The notes beneath the pieces were generated by a model. It was given only the letters and a program-made list of their open reading frames with translations. It was not told where the DNA came from and made no database searches. Below are positions 8,798 to 17,328 of a DNA stretch of 64,000 bases, in pieces. The stretch comes from Paractinoplanes rishiriensis. Its GTDB lineage: Bacteria > Actinomycetota > Actinomycetes > Mycobacteriales > Micromonosporaceae. The position numbers and the translations under genes are program-made. Numbering within the stretch: position 1 is the first letter of the stretch; each line of letters opens with the position of its first letter. Where the stretch lies: NCBI RefSeq assembly GCF_016862375.1, contig NZ_BOMV01000083.1, positions 79,858 through 143,857 of the forward strand, given 5' to 3'.

Positions 8798-9430
8798 TCA
8801 CGCCTCGCCGGGCAGCGCCGTGGCCGCGGCGGCCAGCAGCAGTGTCACCGAGGCGGCACCGGGATCCTCGTGGCCGGCGCTGCGTTCGCCCAGGTAGCTG
8901 GCGCGGCCCTTGCGGGCGACCAGCGGGGCGGTGGCGGCGCGGCCCTGCTCGGCGGCGCGCACCGCCTCCTGGAGCGCGCCGGCCAGGAACTGGCCGGCGG
9001 CCAGTTGGGCGTCCAGCGCGTCGACCGCCGGTTGCAGTGCGTCGACCATGGTCTTGTCGCCGGGGGCGGCCTTACCGCGGGCCACCACGCCGTCCAGCGC
9101 CGCGCGCAGCGCCTTGGCGAAGGCGGGCGCGTCCACCGACTGCTCCTCGCCCAGCGCGGTGGACATCCGCAGGAACGCGGTGCCGTACAGCGGGCCGCTC
9201 GCGCCGCCGACCGTGCTGACCAGGGTCATGCCGGTGCGCTTGAGGACCGCGGCGGGCGTGTCGAACTCCTCGGCGTCGAGGACCTTGACCACCGCCTGCA
9301 TGCCCCGGTCCAGGTTGGTGCCGTGGTCGGCGTCACCGATGGCCGCGTCGAGTGCGGTGAGCAGGTCTTTGTTGGCGGCCACCAGGCGGGCGAACTCGCG
9401 CAGCCAGGCGGCCAGCTCGGGGCCACCCAT
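8798..9430 (-). CDS. dhaL: Dihydroxyacetone kinase ADP-binding subunit DhaL
   Basis: 210 residues, the normal DhaL length. The metal/nucleotide loop is visible as IGDADHGTNLDRG (Asp33, Asp35, His36), with TVGGASGPLYGTAF and GDKTMVDAL further on. DhaL keeps ADP tightly bound as a coenzyme that is rephosphorylated by DhaM and passes phosphate to dihydroxyacetone on DhaK. Its ATG overlaps the dhaK stop by one base (TGATG), so the two are translationally coupled in a one-to-one complex. Confidence 0.95.
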   Translation of the reverse strand: MGGPELAAWLREFARLVAANKDLLTALDAAIGDADHGTNLDRGMQAVVKVLDAEEFDTPAAVLKRTGMTLVSTVGGASGPLYGTAFLRMSTALGEEQSVDAPAFAKALRAALDGVVARGKAAPGDKTMVDALQPAVDALDAQLAAGQFLAGALQEAVRAAEQGRAATAPLVARKGRASYLGERSAGHEDPGAASVTLLLAAAATALPGEA

Positions 9431-10416
9431 CAGGCGCCCCAGCGCAGTGCGGGCGTACGTACCGGCGCGTCCCACAGGCTCAGGATCTCGTCGTCGGCGC
9501 GCAGCAGGGTGACCGAGCATCCGGCCATGTCGAGGCTGGTGATGTACGGGCCGACCAGCGCGCGGGCCACCGCGACGCCGGCCTTCTCCAGGATGGCGGC
9601 GACCTCGTTGAACATCACGTAGAGCTCGATCAACGGGGTGGCGCCCATGCCGTTGACGAACGCGATCACGCCGCCGCCGGTGAAGTCGAGGTCGGCCAGG
9701 ATGGGCGTCACCAGCATCTCGGCGACCTCGGCGGCGGGAGCCAGCGGGACCCGGCGGCGGCCCGGTTCGCCGTGGATGCCGATGCCCAGTTCCATCTCGC
9801 CGCCGGGCAGGTCGAAGGTGGGGCGGCCGGCGGCGGGAACCGTGCACGAGGTGAGCGCCACGCCCATGCTGCGGCCGTTCTCGTTGACCCTGCGGGCCAC
9901 GGCGGCGACCTCGGTGAGCGGGCGGCCCTGGTCGGCGGCGGCACCGGTGATCTTTTCCAGCAGGACGGTCACGCCCACGCCCCGGCGGCCGGCGGTGTAG
10001 AGGCTGTCCTGCACGGCCACGTCGTCGTCGACCACCACCGCGACCACCTCGGTCTCGGCGAGCTCGGCGGCCATCTCGAAGTTCATCACGTCGCCGGTGT
10101 AGTTCTTCACGATGTGCAGCACGCCGGCGCCGCCGTCGACGGCCCGGGTGGCGGCCACCATCTGGTCGGGCACCGGGGACGTGAAGATCTCGCCGGCGCA
10201 GGCCGCGTCGAGCATGCCGGGGCCGACGAAACCGGCGTGCAGCGGCTCGTGGCCGGAACCGCCGCCGGAGACCAGCCCGACCTTGCCACGCACCGGGGCG
10301 TCGCCGCGCACCACCAGGCGTTGCTCGTGGTCGACGCGCAGGTCGGGATGGGCGGCCGCGATGCCGCGCAGCGCGTCGGCCACCACGCCGGCCGGGTCGT
10401 TGATGAGCTTGTTCAT
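9430..10416 (-). CDS. dhaK: Dihydroxyacetone kinase substrate-binding subunit DhaK
   Basis: 328 residues; GAGGAGGCGCCG precedes the ATG. The substrate site is recognised by GLVSGGGSGHEPLHAG, and the covalent hemiaminal histidine is His215 in GIGIHGEPG. GVLHIVKNYTGDVMNFEMA and DFTGGGVIAFVNGMGATPL are further family signatures. It binds dihydroxyacetone covalently for phosphorylation to glycolytic DHAP. First gene of the operon and divergent from the exopolysaccharide locus. No DhaR/DhaS-type regulator gene is nearby. Confidence 0.95.
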   Translation of the reverse strand: MNKLINDPAGVVADALRGIAAAHPDLRVDHEQRLVVRGDAPVRGKVGLVSGGGSGHEPLHAGFVGPGMLDAACAGEIFTSPVPDQMVAATRAVDGGAGVLHIVKNYTGDVMNFEMAAELAETEVVAVVVDDDVAVQDSLYTAGRRGVGVTVLLEKITGAAADQGRPLTEVAAVARRVNENGRSMGVALTSCTVPAAGRPTFDLPGGEMELGIGIHGEPGRRRVPLAPAAEVAEMLVTPILADLDFTGGGVIAFVNGMGATPLIELYVMFNEVAAILEKAGVAVARALVGPYITSLDMAGCSVTLLRADDEILSLWDAPVRTPALRWGA

Positions 10417-10777
10417 CGGCGCCTCCTCGCGCTGGCACGGCCTACGGACAACCTACGCCGGGGAGAGCGGGCGTTCCGGGCGGACGCCGCGCGTTCAGCA
10501 AGATTTCCGACATCGACCGGGCTGACCTGCGGAGGTAGCGTGAGAGGCGAACCACCCCGCTGGCCGCCATCCAGCGGTTTGCCGAAACGGGCCGTCGCCG
10601 CACCCTGCCGGCGGCGGCCCGCGGCACGTCGAGCGCGAATGCGTCTCGGGTTGACAACATCGATGGTCAGCCGACTTAATGGTCCCGCCATCGAGCGAGG
10701 GGCGGTCGACCTCGCGCGTCCAGATGCGGGGGAAAAGTGCATTCCGACGAGCCATGCCCAGGTCCGGGTGATGCGGC
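10417..10777. other. Divergent intergenic region between dhaK and the exopolysaccharide locus
   Basis: About 360 bases without a convincing gene; the short frames here lack coding character. It must contain promoters for both directions. Only one candidate on the plus strand is recognisable (listed separately). Confidence 0.6.
10651..10680 (+). promoter_or_regulatory. Sigma-70-like promoter candidate for the exopolysaccharide genes
   Basis: A perfect TTGACA (10651-10656) is followed after 18 bases by CTTAAT (10675-10680), in a locally AT-richer stretch about 100 bases before the first glycosyltransferase start. The -10 match is poor, so this is a candidate only. Confidence 0.35.
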
Positions 10778-11905
10778 GTGACCCTCGATTCCACTGCACA
10801 GCTTCCCCGGCTGCCGTTGCTGGCCGACCGCAAGGTCGCCATGGTGCACGAGTGGTTCGGTGCCACCGGCGGGTCCGAGGCGGTCTTCCTGGCCATCGCT
10901 GACCTGCTCCCGCACGCCGAGCGCCTGGTGCTCTGGGCCGACGAGGGGGTGCCCACCGAGCAGTTGCGGCTGAGCCAGTCCTGGATGTCGCGGACACCGC
11001 TGAAGCAGAGCAAGGCGCTGGCGCTGCCGGCCATGCCGCTGGTGTGGCGCACGCTGACCAACCGCAAGTTCGATGTGGTCATCTCGTCCAGCCACGCCTT
11101 CGCGCACACCGTCAAGCTGGGTGATCCCGCGCACACCCGGCACCTCAGCTACATCCACTCCCCCGCGCGCTATGTCTGGAGCCCCGACTTCGACGGCCGC
11201 GGCTCGCACCCGGCGCTCAAGGTGCCGCGCAAGATGCTCCAGGCGGCCGACCTGCGGCTCAGCCGCCACGTGCACGCGTACGCCGCCAACTCGCGCGAGG
11301 TGCAGGGCCGGATCAAGCGGTTCTGGAACCGCGACTCCGTGGTGGTCAACCCGCCGGTCGACACGGCGTACTTCGGCAACGCCCCGCAGGCTGATCAGTA
11401 TCAGTCGCGGGACTACCTGCTGGGCATCGGGCGCTGGATCCCGTACAAGAACTTCGATCTGATCGTTGAGATCGCCGACGCGGCCGGTCTGCCGCTGGTC
11501 ATCGCCGGGTCCGGGCCCGAGGAGGAGCGGCTCCGCAAGCTAGCCGCCACCAAGCAGGTTCACATTCATTTCGAGGTACGCCCGGAACGCGACCGCCTGC
11601 GCCAGTTGTACTGGGGCGCGCGTGCCCTGCTGTTCCCCGCGCACGAGGACTTCGGCATCATCCCGGTCGAGGCGCAGGCGTGCGGCACCCCGGTGCTCGG
11701 CCTGCGCCGCGGCGGCCTGCTGGAAACGGTCGTCGACGGCGAGACCGGCTTCCTGCTGGACGGCCTCGACCCGGCACCGTACGCGGCCGCGCTGCACCGT
11801 CTCGGCGAGCTGTCCCGGTACCGCATCCAGCAGCACGCCGGCGGGTTCTCCGCCGACCGGTTCGCCGACCGGATCGCGCGCTGGATCGACCATGCCGCCC
11901 GCTGA
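10778..11905 (+). CDS. GT4 family glycosyltransferase (exopolysaccharide)
   Basis: 375 residues from a GTG. GT-B fold. N-terminal domain: VAMVHEWFGATGGSEAVF and the acceptor-side YIHSPARYVWSP. C-terminal domain: LLGIGRWIPYKNFDLIVEIA and IAGSGPEEERLR. The donor-binding EX7E-like motif is in HEDFGIIPVEAQACGTPVLG, followed by GGLLETVVDGETGFL. This is a retaining, nucleotide-sugar dependent transferase similar to WbaZ-like mannosyltransferases. First gene of a plus-strand run of five glycan genes; its end overlaps the next gene by 14 bases. Confidence 0.9.
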   Translation: MTLDSTAQLPRLPLLADRKVAMVHEWFGATGGSEAVFLAIADLLPHAERLVLWADEGVPTEQLRLSQSWMSRTPLKQSKALALPAMPLVWRTLTNRKFDVVISSSHAFAHTVKLGDPAHTRHLSYIHSPARYVWSPDFDGRGSHPALKVPRKMLQAADLRLSRHVHAYAANSREVQGRIKRFWNRDSVVVNPPVDTAYFGNAPQADQYQSRDYLLGIGRWIPYKNFDLIVEIADAAGLPLVIAGSGPEEERLRKLAATKQVHIHFEVRPERDRLRQLYWGARALLFPAHEDFGIIPVEAQACGTPVLGLRRGGLLETVVDGETGFLLDGLDPAPYAAALHRLGELSRYRIQQHAGGFSADRFADRIARWIDHAAR

Positions 11906-12992
11906 GCCGGTGCGCACCGTCGTCGACTGCAGCGGCGTCGGTGCCGGCGGCATCACCCGGGTCCTCACCGAACTGGTCCGGTACTGGCCCGCCGGCGACC
12001 CGCTGCGGATCGTCGCGGCGCCGGGCGGCTGGACCCCGCCGGACGACCGCCGCGCCGAGGTCACCGTGGTGAGCACCCAGGACGGCGGCCGGGTCGGCAC
12101 CATCGCGTCCGCCACCGAGGCGCTGCGCCGGGCCACCGGCCGCGGCGCCGAGGGCAGCCGGGTGCTGTCGCTGAGCCCGTCGCTGGCCATCCGTGGCAGC
12201 CGGCTGCCGGTCACCACGATGGTCCACGACCTGGCGTTCAAGCTGTGGCCGCACGACCTGCCGGCCGCCGTGAAGCAGTACCGGCGGCTCAGCTACGGCA
12301 CCGCGATCGGGCGCTCCGAGCAGCTGATCTGCGTGAGCCACCGCACCCGCCACGACCTGCTCGGCATCTACCACGTGCCGTACGAGCGGACCGCGGTGTG
12401 GCACCCGGGCAGCGACCTGAGCGTCGAGGCGGGTGCGCTGCCCGCGGCGCTGTCGACCATCCGGTACCAGGGCGGCCGTTACCTGGTGGTCGCCGGGCAC
12501 GCCCCGCACAAGGGTGTCGAGCTGGCGATCGAGGCGTTGACCGAGCTGAGCTCGTACCACCTCGTGGTTTTGACCGGTGGCCAACCGGCCGAGGAGTTCC
12601 GTCAGGTGGCGGCCGCATCCCCGGCGGCGCAGCGGGTCGTCTTCCTGGACCGCCTCGGCGACGCCGAGTACGCGGCCACCGTGGCCGGCGCCGCCGCCTT
12701 CCTGATGCCCAGCCACTTCGAGGGGTACGGCCTGCCCGCCGCCGAGGCGCTACGGTTGGGCACACCCACCGTCATCTCGCCGGATCCGGCGCTGCTCGAA
12801 GCCACCGGCGGCGCGGCGGTACGGATGACCAGCTGGACGGGCGACGCCATGGTGCGCGCCCTGCGTGAGGTGGAGAGCGGCCGGCTACCGGCCGCCACCG
12901 CCGAGCTGGGCGGGCGCTCGTGGCAGGAGGCGACCGGCCATCTGGTCGCGCTGCTCGACGCCGCCGCGGCACACCCCGCCCCGGCGCAGTAG
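11892..12992 (+). CDS. GT4 family glycosyltransferase (exopolysaccharide)
   Basis: 366 residues. The ATG chosen lies inside the previous gene's end (14-base overlap). Signs of the family are MVHDLAFKLWPHDLP, LICVSHRTRHDLL, the Rossmann-type GGRYLVVAGHAPHKGVELAI and the donor site MPSHFEGYGLPAAEALRLGT. Divergent N-terminus (TVVDCSGVGAGGITRVLTEL) with the glycine-rich acceptor loop. Predicted cytosolic enzyme adding a sugar to a polyprenyl-linked repeat unit; sugar and linkage cannot be read from sequence. Confidence 0.88.
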   Translation: MPPAEPVRTVVDCSGVGAGGITRVLTELVRYWPAGDPLRIVAAPGGWTPPDDRRAEVTVVSTQDGGRVGTIASATEALRRATGRGAEGSRVLSLSPSLAIRGSRLPVTTMVHDLAFKLWPHDLPAAVKQYRRLSYGTAIGRSEQLICVSHRTRHDLLGIYHVPYERTAVWHPGSDLSVEAGALPAALSTIRYQGGRYLVVAGHAPHKGVELAIEALTELSSYHLVVLTGGQPAEEFRQVAAASPAAQRVVFLDRLGDAEYAATVAGAAAFLMPSHFEGYGLPAAEALRLGTPTVISPDPALLEATGGAAVRMTSWTGDAMVRALREVESGRLPAATAELGGRSWQEATGHLVALLDAAAAHPAPAQ

Positions 12993-13003
12993 GGAGACTC
13001 GTC

Positions 13004-14170
13004 GTGCGAATCGCCATGGTGCACTCGTCCTTCGCCATCCGGGGCGGCGCCGAGCGCTACGTGCGGGACCTGAGTGCGGGACTGGCCGCCCGCGGCCACG
13101 ACGTGCGCGTCTTCAGCCGGCCGTCCGAACACGACGACCCCGGTGACCAGCCGGTGGCACAGCGGCTGAGCGACCGGGTCGGCGGCCGCTCGGGCCCGTT
13201 GCGCAAGGTGCTCAACCACCTCGGCGACATGGCCGACCCCACCGGGCTGGCGCTGGCCGACCTCGAAGCGTTCGCGCCCGACGTGGTGCACGTGCACAAC
13301 TGGCAGGGCCTGGGCATACGCCCGGTGCGCCGGCTCGCCGCCGCCTACCCGACCTGTCATTCGGTGCACGACTTCGCGGTGGCCGACCCGGGCAACGCGC
13401 TGGGCAACCGCGGCCGGGCCAAGGCACTGGACGCGATGCTGGCCGCCCGGTCCGCCCTGCTGGTGCGCGAGCTGCGCGGGATCACGCTGCTGTTCCCGTC
13501 CGAGCGGACGAGGCGGACGCTGCTGCAGCACGTGCCCGCCGCGGCCGGCCTCCCGCAGCGGGTCGTGCTGCTGTCCACGCCGGTGCCGGCGGAGCGGCGT
13601 GCGCTGCCCCCGGGCGCCCGGGACACGTTCCTCTACATGGGCGCCCTCAGCCCGCACAAGGGCGTCGGCGACCTGTTGGACGCGTGGACGACGAGCGATC
13701 TGCGGCACCGGGGCACGCTGCTGTTCGGTGGCGACGGCCCGATGCGCGCCGAGGTGGAGGCGGCCGCCGCCGCGCACCCGTCGGTCCACTACCTCGGTTA
13801 CCTCGACGAAGCGGGCAAGACGGACGCGCTGCGCCGCGCCGGCTGGCTGCTCTTCCCCAGCCGGTGGCCCGAGACGTACGGGCTCGTGTGCGCCGAGGCG
13901 CTGATCGCCGGCCGGCCCGTGCTGGCCAGCCGGATCGCCGAGCCGGTGATGGCCGCTCCCGGCTCCTGTCTGCTGTTCGACTCCCCGCAGGACCTGCGCG
14001 AGCGACTCGAGCAGGCCGCGCAGCTGCCCCCCGCCGAGTACGCCGGCCTGACCGCCTCGGCGCTGGCCGACGGCGCCCGCCTGGACTGGGACACCCACGT
14101 CGAGGCGATCGTGGCCAGCTACGAGTCGGTGCGTGCGGACCGGCGCGTGCCCGAGACCGGCCACCGATGA
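13004..14170 (+). CDS. GT4 family glycosyltransferase (exopolysaccharide)
   Basis: 388 residues from a GTG preceded by AGGGAG seven bases away; the upstream in-frame extension lies in the previous gene and is rejected. VRIAMVHSSFAIRGGAERYV is a typical GT4 opening. VVHVHNWQGLG, FLYMGALSPHKGVGDLLDAW and FPSRWPETYGLVCAEALIAG give the acceptor and donor sites. Ends in a four-base ATGA overlap with the polymerase-like gene. Third transferase of the cluster, so the repeat unit likely has at least four sugars counting the priming one. Confidence 0.88.
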   Translation: MRIAMVHSSFAIRGGAERYVRDLSAGLAARGHDVRVFSRPSEHDDPGDQPVAQRLSDRVGGRSGPLRKVLNHLGDMADPTGLALADLEAFAPDVVHVHNWQGLGIRPVRRLAAAYPTCHSVHDFAVADPGNALGNRGRAKALDAMLAARSALLVRELRGITLLFPSERTRRTLLQHVPAAAGLPQRVVLLSTPVPAERRALPPGARDTFLYMGALSPHKGVGDLLDAWTTSDLRHRGTLLFGGDGPMRAEVEAAAAAHPSVHYLGYLDEAGKTDALRRAGWLLFPSRWPETYGLVCAEALIAGRPVLASRIAEPVMAAPGSCLLFDSPQDLRERLEQAAQLPPAEYAGLTASALADGARLDWDTHVEAIVASYESVRADRRVPETGHR

Positions 14171-15798
14171 CCGAGTTTCTCCGCTCCCCCTCGGTCCGCG
14201 GCTGGTGGCAGCAGCGACCACCGGCCGGCCGCCGGAACCTGCTCATCGTCGCGGTGACGCTGGCGCTCGCCGCCGAGGCGGCCTGCCTGTTGACCGGGGC
14301 ACACCCGGCCCTGCCGCTGGTGGCCGGCTTCCTGGTCTTCGTCTCGCTCCGGCCCTTCCCCGGCGTGGTCTACGCGGCGACCGTCTTCTACGCCCCGCTC
14401 GGACTGTGGATGCTCGGCGTCCAGAGACTGTTCGCCGATGCCTTCGGCGGCCGGGACTACGTGCTGAGCCTGTCCGCCTCGGCGGTCGTCTGTGTGCTGC
14501 TGCTGGTGACCATGATCCGCCGGCCGCCGTCCCGGCGGCAGGTCGCGGCCGGCGCCGGGGTCGTCGTCCTGGCGGCGGTCTGGGTGCTGATCGGGGTGCT
14601 CCAGCAGGACATCCCGCAGACCCTGGTGGGCGCCCGGCTCACCGCCATCCCGGTGATTCTGCTGCTGGTGGTTCTCGGGCTGACCGCCCGCGAGCTGCAC
14701 CTGCTGATCACCGTCACGGCCGGCCTGGTGATCGCGAACGCGGTGGCCGCGGTGGCCGAGTACGTCATCGGGCCGGCCCGGCTGATCGAGTTCGGCTTCG
14801 AACCGGACCGGGCGATCCGGTACATCGGGACGACGTTCCGGGCGCCCGGCCTCACCGAGGTCAACGCGGAGCTGGGCCTGCTCTGCGGCGCGTACCTGCT
14901 CGGCTACGCCGCCCTGTGGCTGGTGCGCGACCTGCGACCGAACCGGGTGTGGTGGCACGCCGGAGCCGGCGCCGCCGCCGTCGGCCTGGCGCTGAGCACC
15001 AGCCGCACCGGTGCGCTGCTGCTGGCCGGCGGCATGGTAGCGGCCATCGTGCTCAACCGCGGCGGCGGACCGGCTGCCCGCAAGCGGGCCCGGTGGATCG
15101 GCGTGGCCGTCGTGGCCTGCGTGACCGCCGGCTTCGCCGCGGTCGGCGCCACCGGCGCCAGCAGCACCTTCGAACGGCTTCAGGTCTGGGGTGACCTGCT
15201 GCGGTCCGGTGCGCCGTGGTACGGCCGCGGCGTGGGCTCGGTCGGCGCCGCCACCACCTCGCGGGCCTCCAGTTCACCGCAGGTCTTCGTGGACAACTAC
15301 TTCGTGAGCATCGCCCTCCAGTTCGGCGTGCCGGTGCTGGTGGCCGTGATCGCGCTGCTCGTCTGGGCCCTGGTCCGGCTGACCCGCGGCTCCCGGCTGC
15401 ATCCGGAATACGCCGTCCATCTGGCCGTGCTCGCCGGGCTGTCGGCCGGTTGCCTGATGATCGAGGTGTGGGAGTACGCGAACGCGATGCTCTGCCTGGT
15501 CACGTTCGTCGCCTATGCGGCGCGGGCGATGCCGCCGCCACCCGATCCTCCACCGCCAGTCGAGCCCGCGGCCCAACCTGCTGCCCAGCCTGCTGCCCAG
15601 CCCGCGGCCCAGCCCGCGGCCCAACCTGCGGCCTGGCAGGATCCGGCCGAGACGGCGCGGCTCCATCTCGACCCGGCCGAGACCGTCGTGATGCGACAGC
15701 CGTCCGCCGACGAGACGGTCATCCTGGACAAAGTCGACGACACGGTCATCCTGCACCACCCCGTCGTGCCCGAGAACCCGGAGCGCCGCCGCCGATGA
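14167..15798 (+). CDS. O-antigen ligase/polymerase-like membrane protein with Pro/Ala-rich tail
   Basis: 543 residues. About ten to eleven membrane helices occupy residues ~24-460, with a large loop containing GTTFRAPGLTEVNAELG and the later SRTGALLLAGG. This arrangement is typical of Wzy_C/O-antigen-ligase family proteins that polymerise or ligate lipid-linked glycans outside the membrane. After the last helix comes a PAAQ tandem stretch (12-base DNA repeats near 15570-15630), then a tail with three spaced copies of an ETV(I/M)-like phrase (AETVVM, DETVIL, DDTVIL). Such Thr phrases resemble phosphothreonine/FHA-type sites, but that is speculation. Coupled to both neighbours by ATGA overlaps. 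Confidence 0.8.
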   Translation: MTEFLRSPSVRGWWQQRPPAGRRNLLIVAVTLALAAEAACLLTGAHPALPLVAGFLVFVSLRPFPGVVYAATVFYAPLGLWMLGVQRLFADAFGGRDYVLSLSASAVVCVLLLVTMIRRPPSRRQVAAGAGVVVLAAVWVLIGVLQQDIPQTLVGARLTAIPVILLLVVLGLTARELHLLITVTAGLVIANAVAAVAEYVIGPARLIEFGFEPDRAIRYIGTTFRAPGLTEVNAELGLLCGAYLLGYAALWLVRDLRPNRVWWHAGAGAAAVGLALSTSRTGALLLAGGMVAAIVLNRGGGPAARKRARWIGVAVVACVTAGFAAVGATGASSTFERLQVWGDLLRSGAPWYGRGVGSVGAATTSRASSSPQVFVDNYFVSIALQFGVPVLVAVIALLVWALVRLTRGSRLHPEYAVHLAVLAGLSAGCLMIEVWEYANAMLCLVTFVAYAARAMPPPPDPPPPVEPAAQPAAQPAAQPAAQPAAQPAAWQDPAETARLHLDPAETVVMRQPSADETVILDKVDDTVILHHPVVPENPERRRR

Positions 15799-17015
15799 AC
15801 AGCCTGCTCCACATCACGCGCAAGCTGCAGGGCTCCCAGCTGTCGGTGCAGGCGCTGTCCCGGCTCGCCAGCATCTGCCTGTTCCTGCTGGCGTCCTGGG
15901 CGGACGGCACCCGGCTGCCGCTGGTGGCGCTGCAGGGCGCGCTGCTGGCCCTGCCGTTCACGCTGATGGAGTCGCTGGTCGGCCGCCCCATCTCGGCCGG
16001 CCTGCTGCCGGCGCACTGGGACGTCGAGTCGTGGGCCCGGCGCGCGGCCGCCGCCACCATCGCACCGGTGGCACTGATCGGCTGCGCGTCCGCCGCGGTG
16101 GCGCTGCCCGCCGTCACCTGGACCGACCGGCTGCTCATGCTCACCCCGGTGCTGCTGCAACTGCCGCTGGAGGCGATGTTCTGGTCGCGGGCGCGCACCG
16201 AGGGCACCGCCCGCGCCAACCTCATCCCACAGGTGGTGGCGGCCGGCACCATCGTCTGCGGCCTGCTGTTCGTGCTAACCGACGTGCGGGTGGACCTGGC
16301 CGCGGTCCCCGGCCAGCTACTCGTGCTGTCCTGGTTGCTGCTGCGCCGCCGCCCGCTGGCCGCCGGCACGGTCCGGCCCGGGTACGTGGCCAGCCTGCGC
16401 ATCGGCGCGGCCTACTTCGTGACCGCCTCCGTAGACCTGACCTATGCGGTGGCGCTGCCGTCGGTGGCCGGCGCTCTGGCCGGCCCGCCCGCGGTCATCG
16501 TGCTGCGGGCCATGGAGCTGGCGTTCGGCCCGTTCCACGTGGTGCTGTCCGCGACCACCCGCGAGGACGTGGTGCTGGGCCGCAAAACCCGCTGGCTCAC
16601 CCCGACCCGCCTGCTGACCGGTGCCGCCTGGGCCGTGGTGTCGGCGATCGTGCTGTTCAGCCCGTGGGTGCGCGGCCTGCTGGCGGACGACCTGCGCAGG
16701 CTGGGCTTCGTGGCGCTGGCGGCCTTCTGCGCGTACAAAGGCATTTTGATGTTCTCGACGTGGCTCTCGGTGCGGCACATGATCTGGGCCCAGCCCCGGC
16801 GTTACCTGGTGTCCGGCATAGGCTCCCGGGTGATCGCACTGACCGGCCTGGCCGTGGCGGTGACCTGGGTCGACCACATCCCCGAACTGTTCCTGCAACT
16901 TCTGATAGGCGAGATCCTGGTGGTCACCTGGTTCGCGTGGCGCATAGCCCGCACACCACACACCCCCACCCCGTCACCCACAGCCCCGGCCACAAACGCA
17001 ACGGCTCCGGGCTAG
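15795..17015 (+). CDS. Multispan membrane protein, putative polysaccharide flippase
   Basis: 406 residues with about ten to twelve hydrophobic segments. It opens MNSLLHITRKLQGSQLSVQALSRLASI, reminiscent of Wzx/MATE-like exporters that begin with a short amphipathic helix. Position between the polymerase-like gene and the end of the run, with an ATGA overlap, supports a role in moving the lipid-linked unit across the membrane. Sequence motifs are weak, so the assignment rests largely on context and topology. The tail (PHTPTPSPTAPATNATAPG) is Thr/Pro-rich. Confidence 0.6.
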   Translation: MNSLLHITRKLQGSQLSVQALSRLASICLFLLASWADGTRLPLVALQGALLALPFTLMESLVGRPISAGLLPAHWDVESWARRAAAATIAPVALIGCASAAVALPAVTWTDRLLMLTPVLLQLPLEAMFWSRARTEGTARANLIPQVVAAGTIVCGLLFVLTDVRVDLAAVPGQLLVLSWLLLRRRPLAAGTVRPGYVASLRIGAAYFVTASVDLTYAVALPSVAGALAGPPAVIVLRAMELAFGPFHVVLSATTREDVVLGRKTRWLTPTRLLTGAAWAVVSAIVLFSPWVRGLLADDLRRLGFVALAAFCAYKGILMFSTWLSVRHMIWAQPRRYLVSGIGSRVIALTGLAVAVTWVDHIPELFLQLLIGEILVVTWFAWRIARTPHTPTPSPTAPATNATAPG

Positions 17016-17328
17016 CGAGGGTTTCCACCGACCCGAAGTCCACAGAGCCAAACACCGCGCCCCACCGCGCCCACGACCGCGCCCCGCTGCACCGGCGCCC
17101 GCCGCACCGGGCCCCACCACCGCGCGCCCGCGGAGGTTCAGCGCGCAGAAGCAGCAGGCCGAAAGCCGAAAGAAGGGGCCGGGCGTTGTGCAACCTATAC
17201 AAGATCGGCGCGACGCCGGCGGGTGCGCGGCGGGGAAACGGGGGCGGCGGGAACGCGGGCGCAGCCGGGGATGCGGGCGCGGGCCGGGAAACGGTGCGGG
17301 CGGGATGCGGGCGGGGCGCGGCCGGGAA
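17016..17328. other. Convergent intergenic region, no gene seen
   Basis: About 310 bases between two convergent membrane-protein genes. The first half is C-rich and the second half G-rich on the plus strand, which could form long-range pairing at the transcript ends. No defined terminator hairpin with a short loop was found. Confidence 0.5.

Noticed and set aside
10442..10660. Short minus-strand frame upstream of dhaK
   Set aside because: No ribosome binding site, Arg-rich composition and no resemblance to a known family; more likely promoter region.
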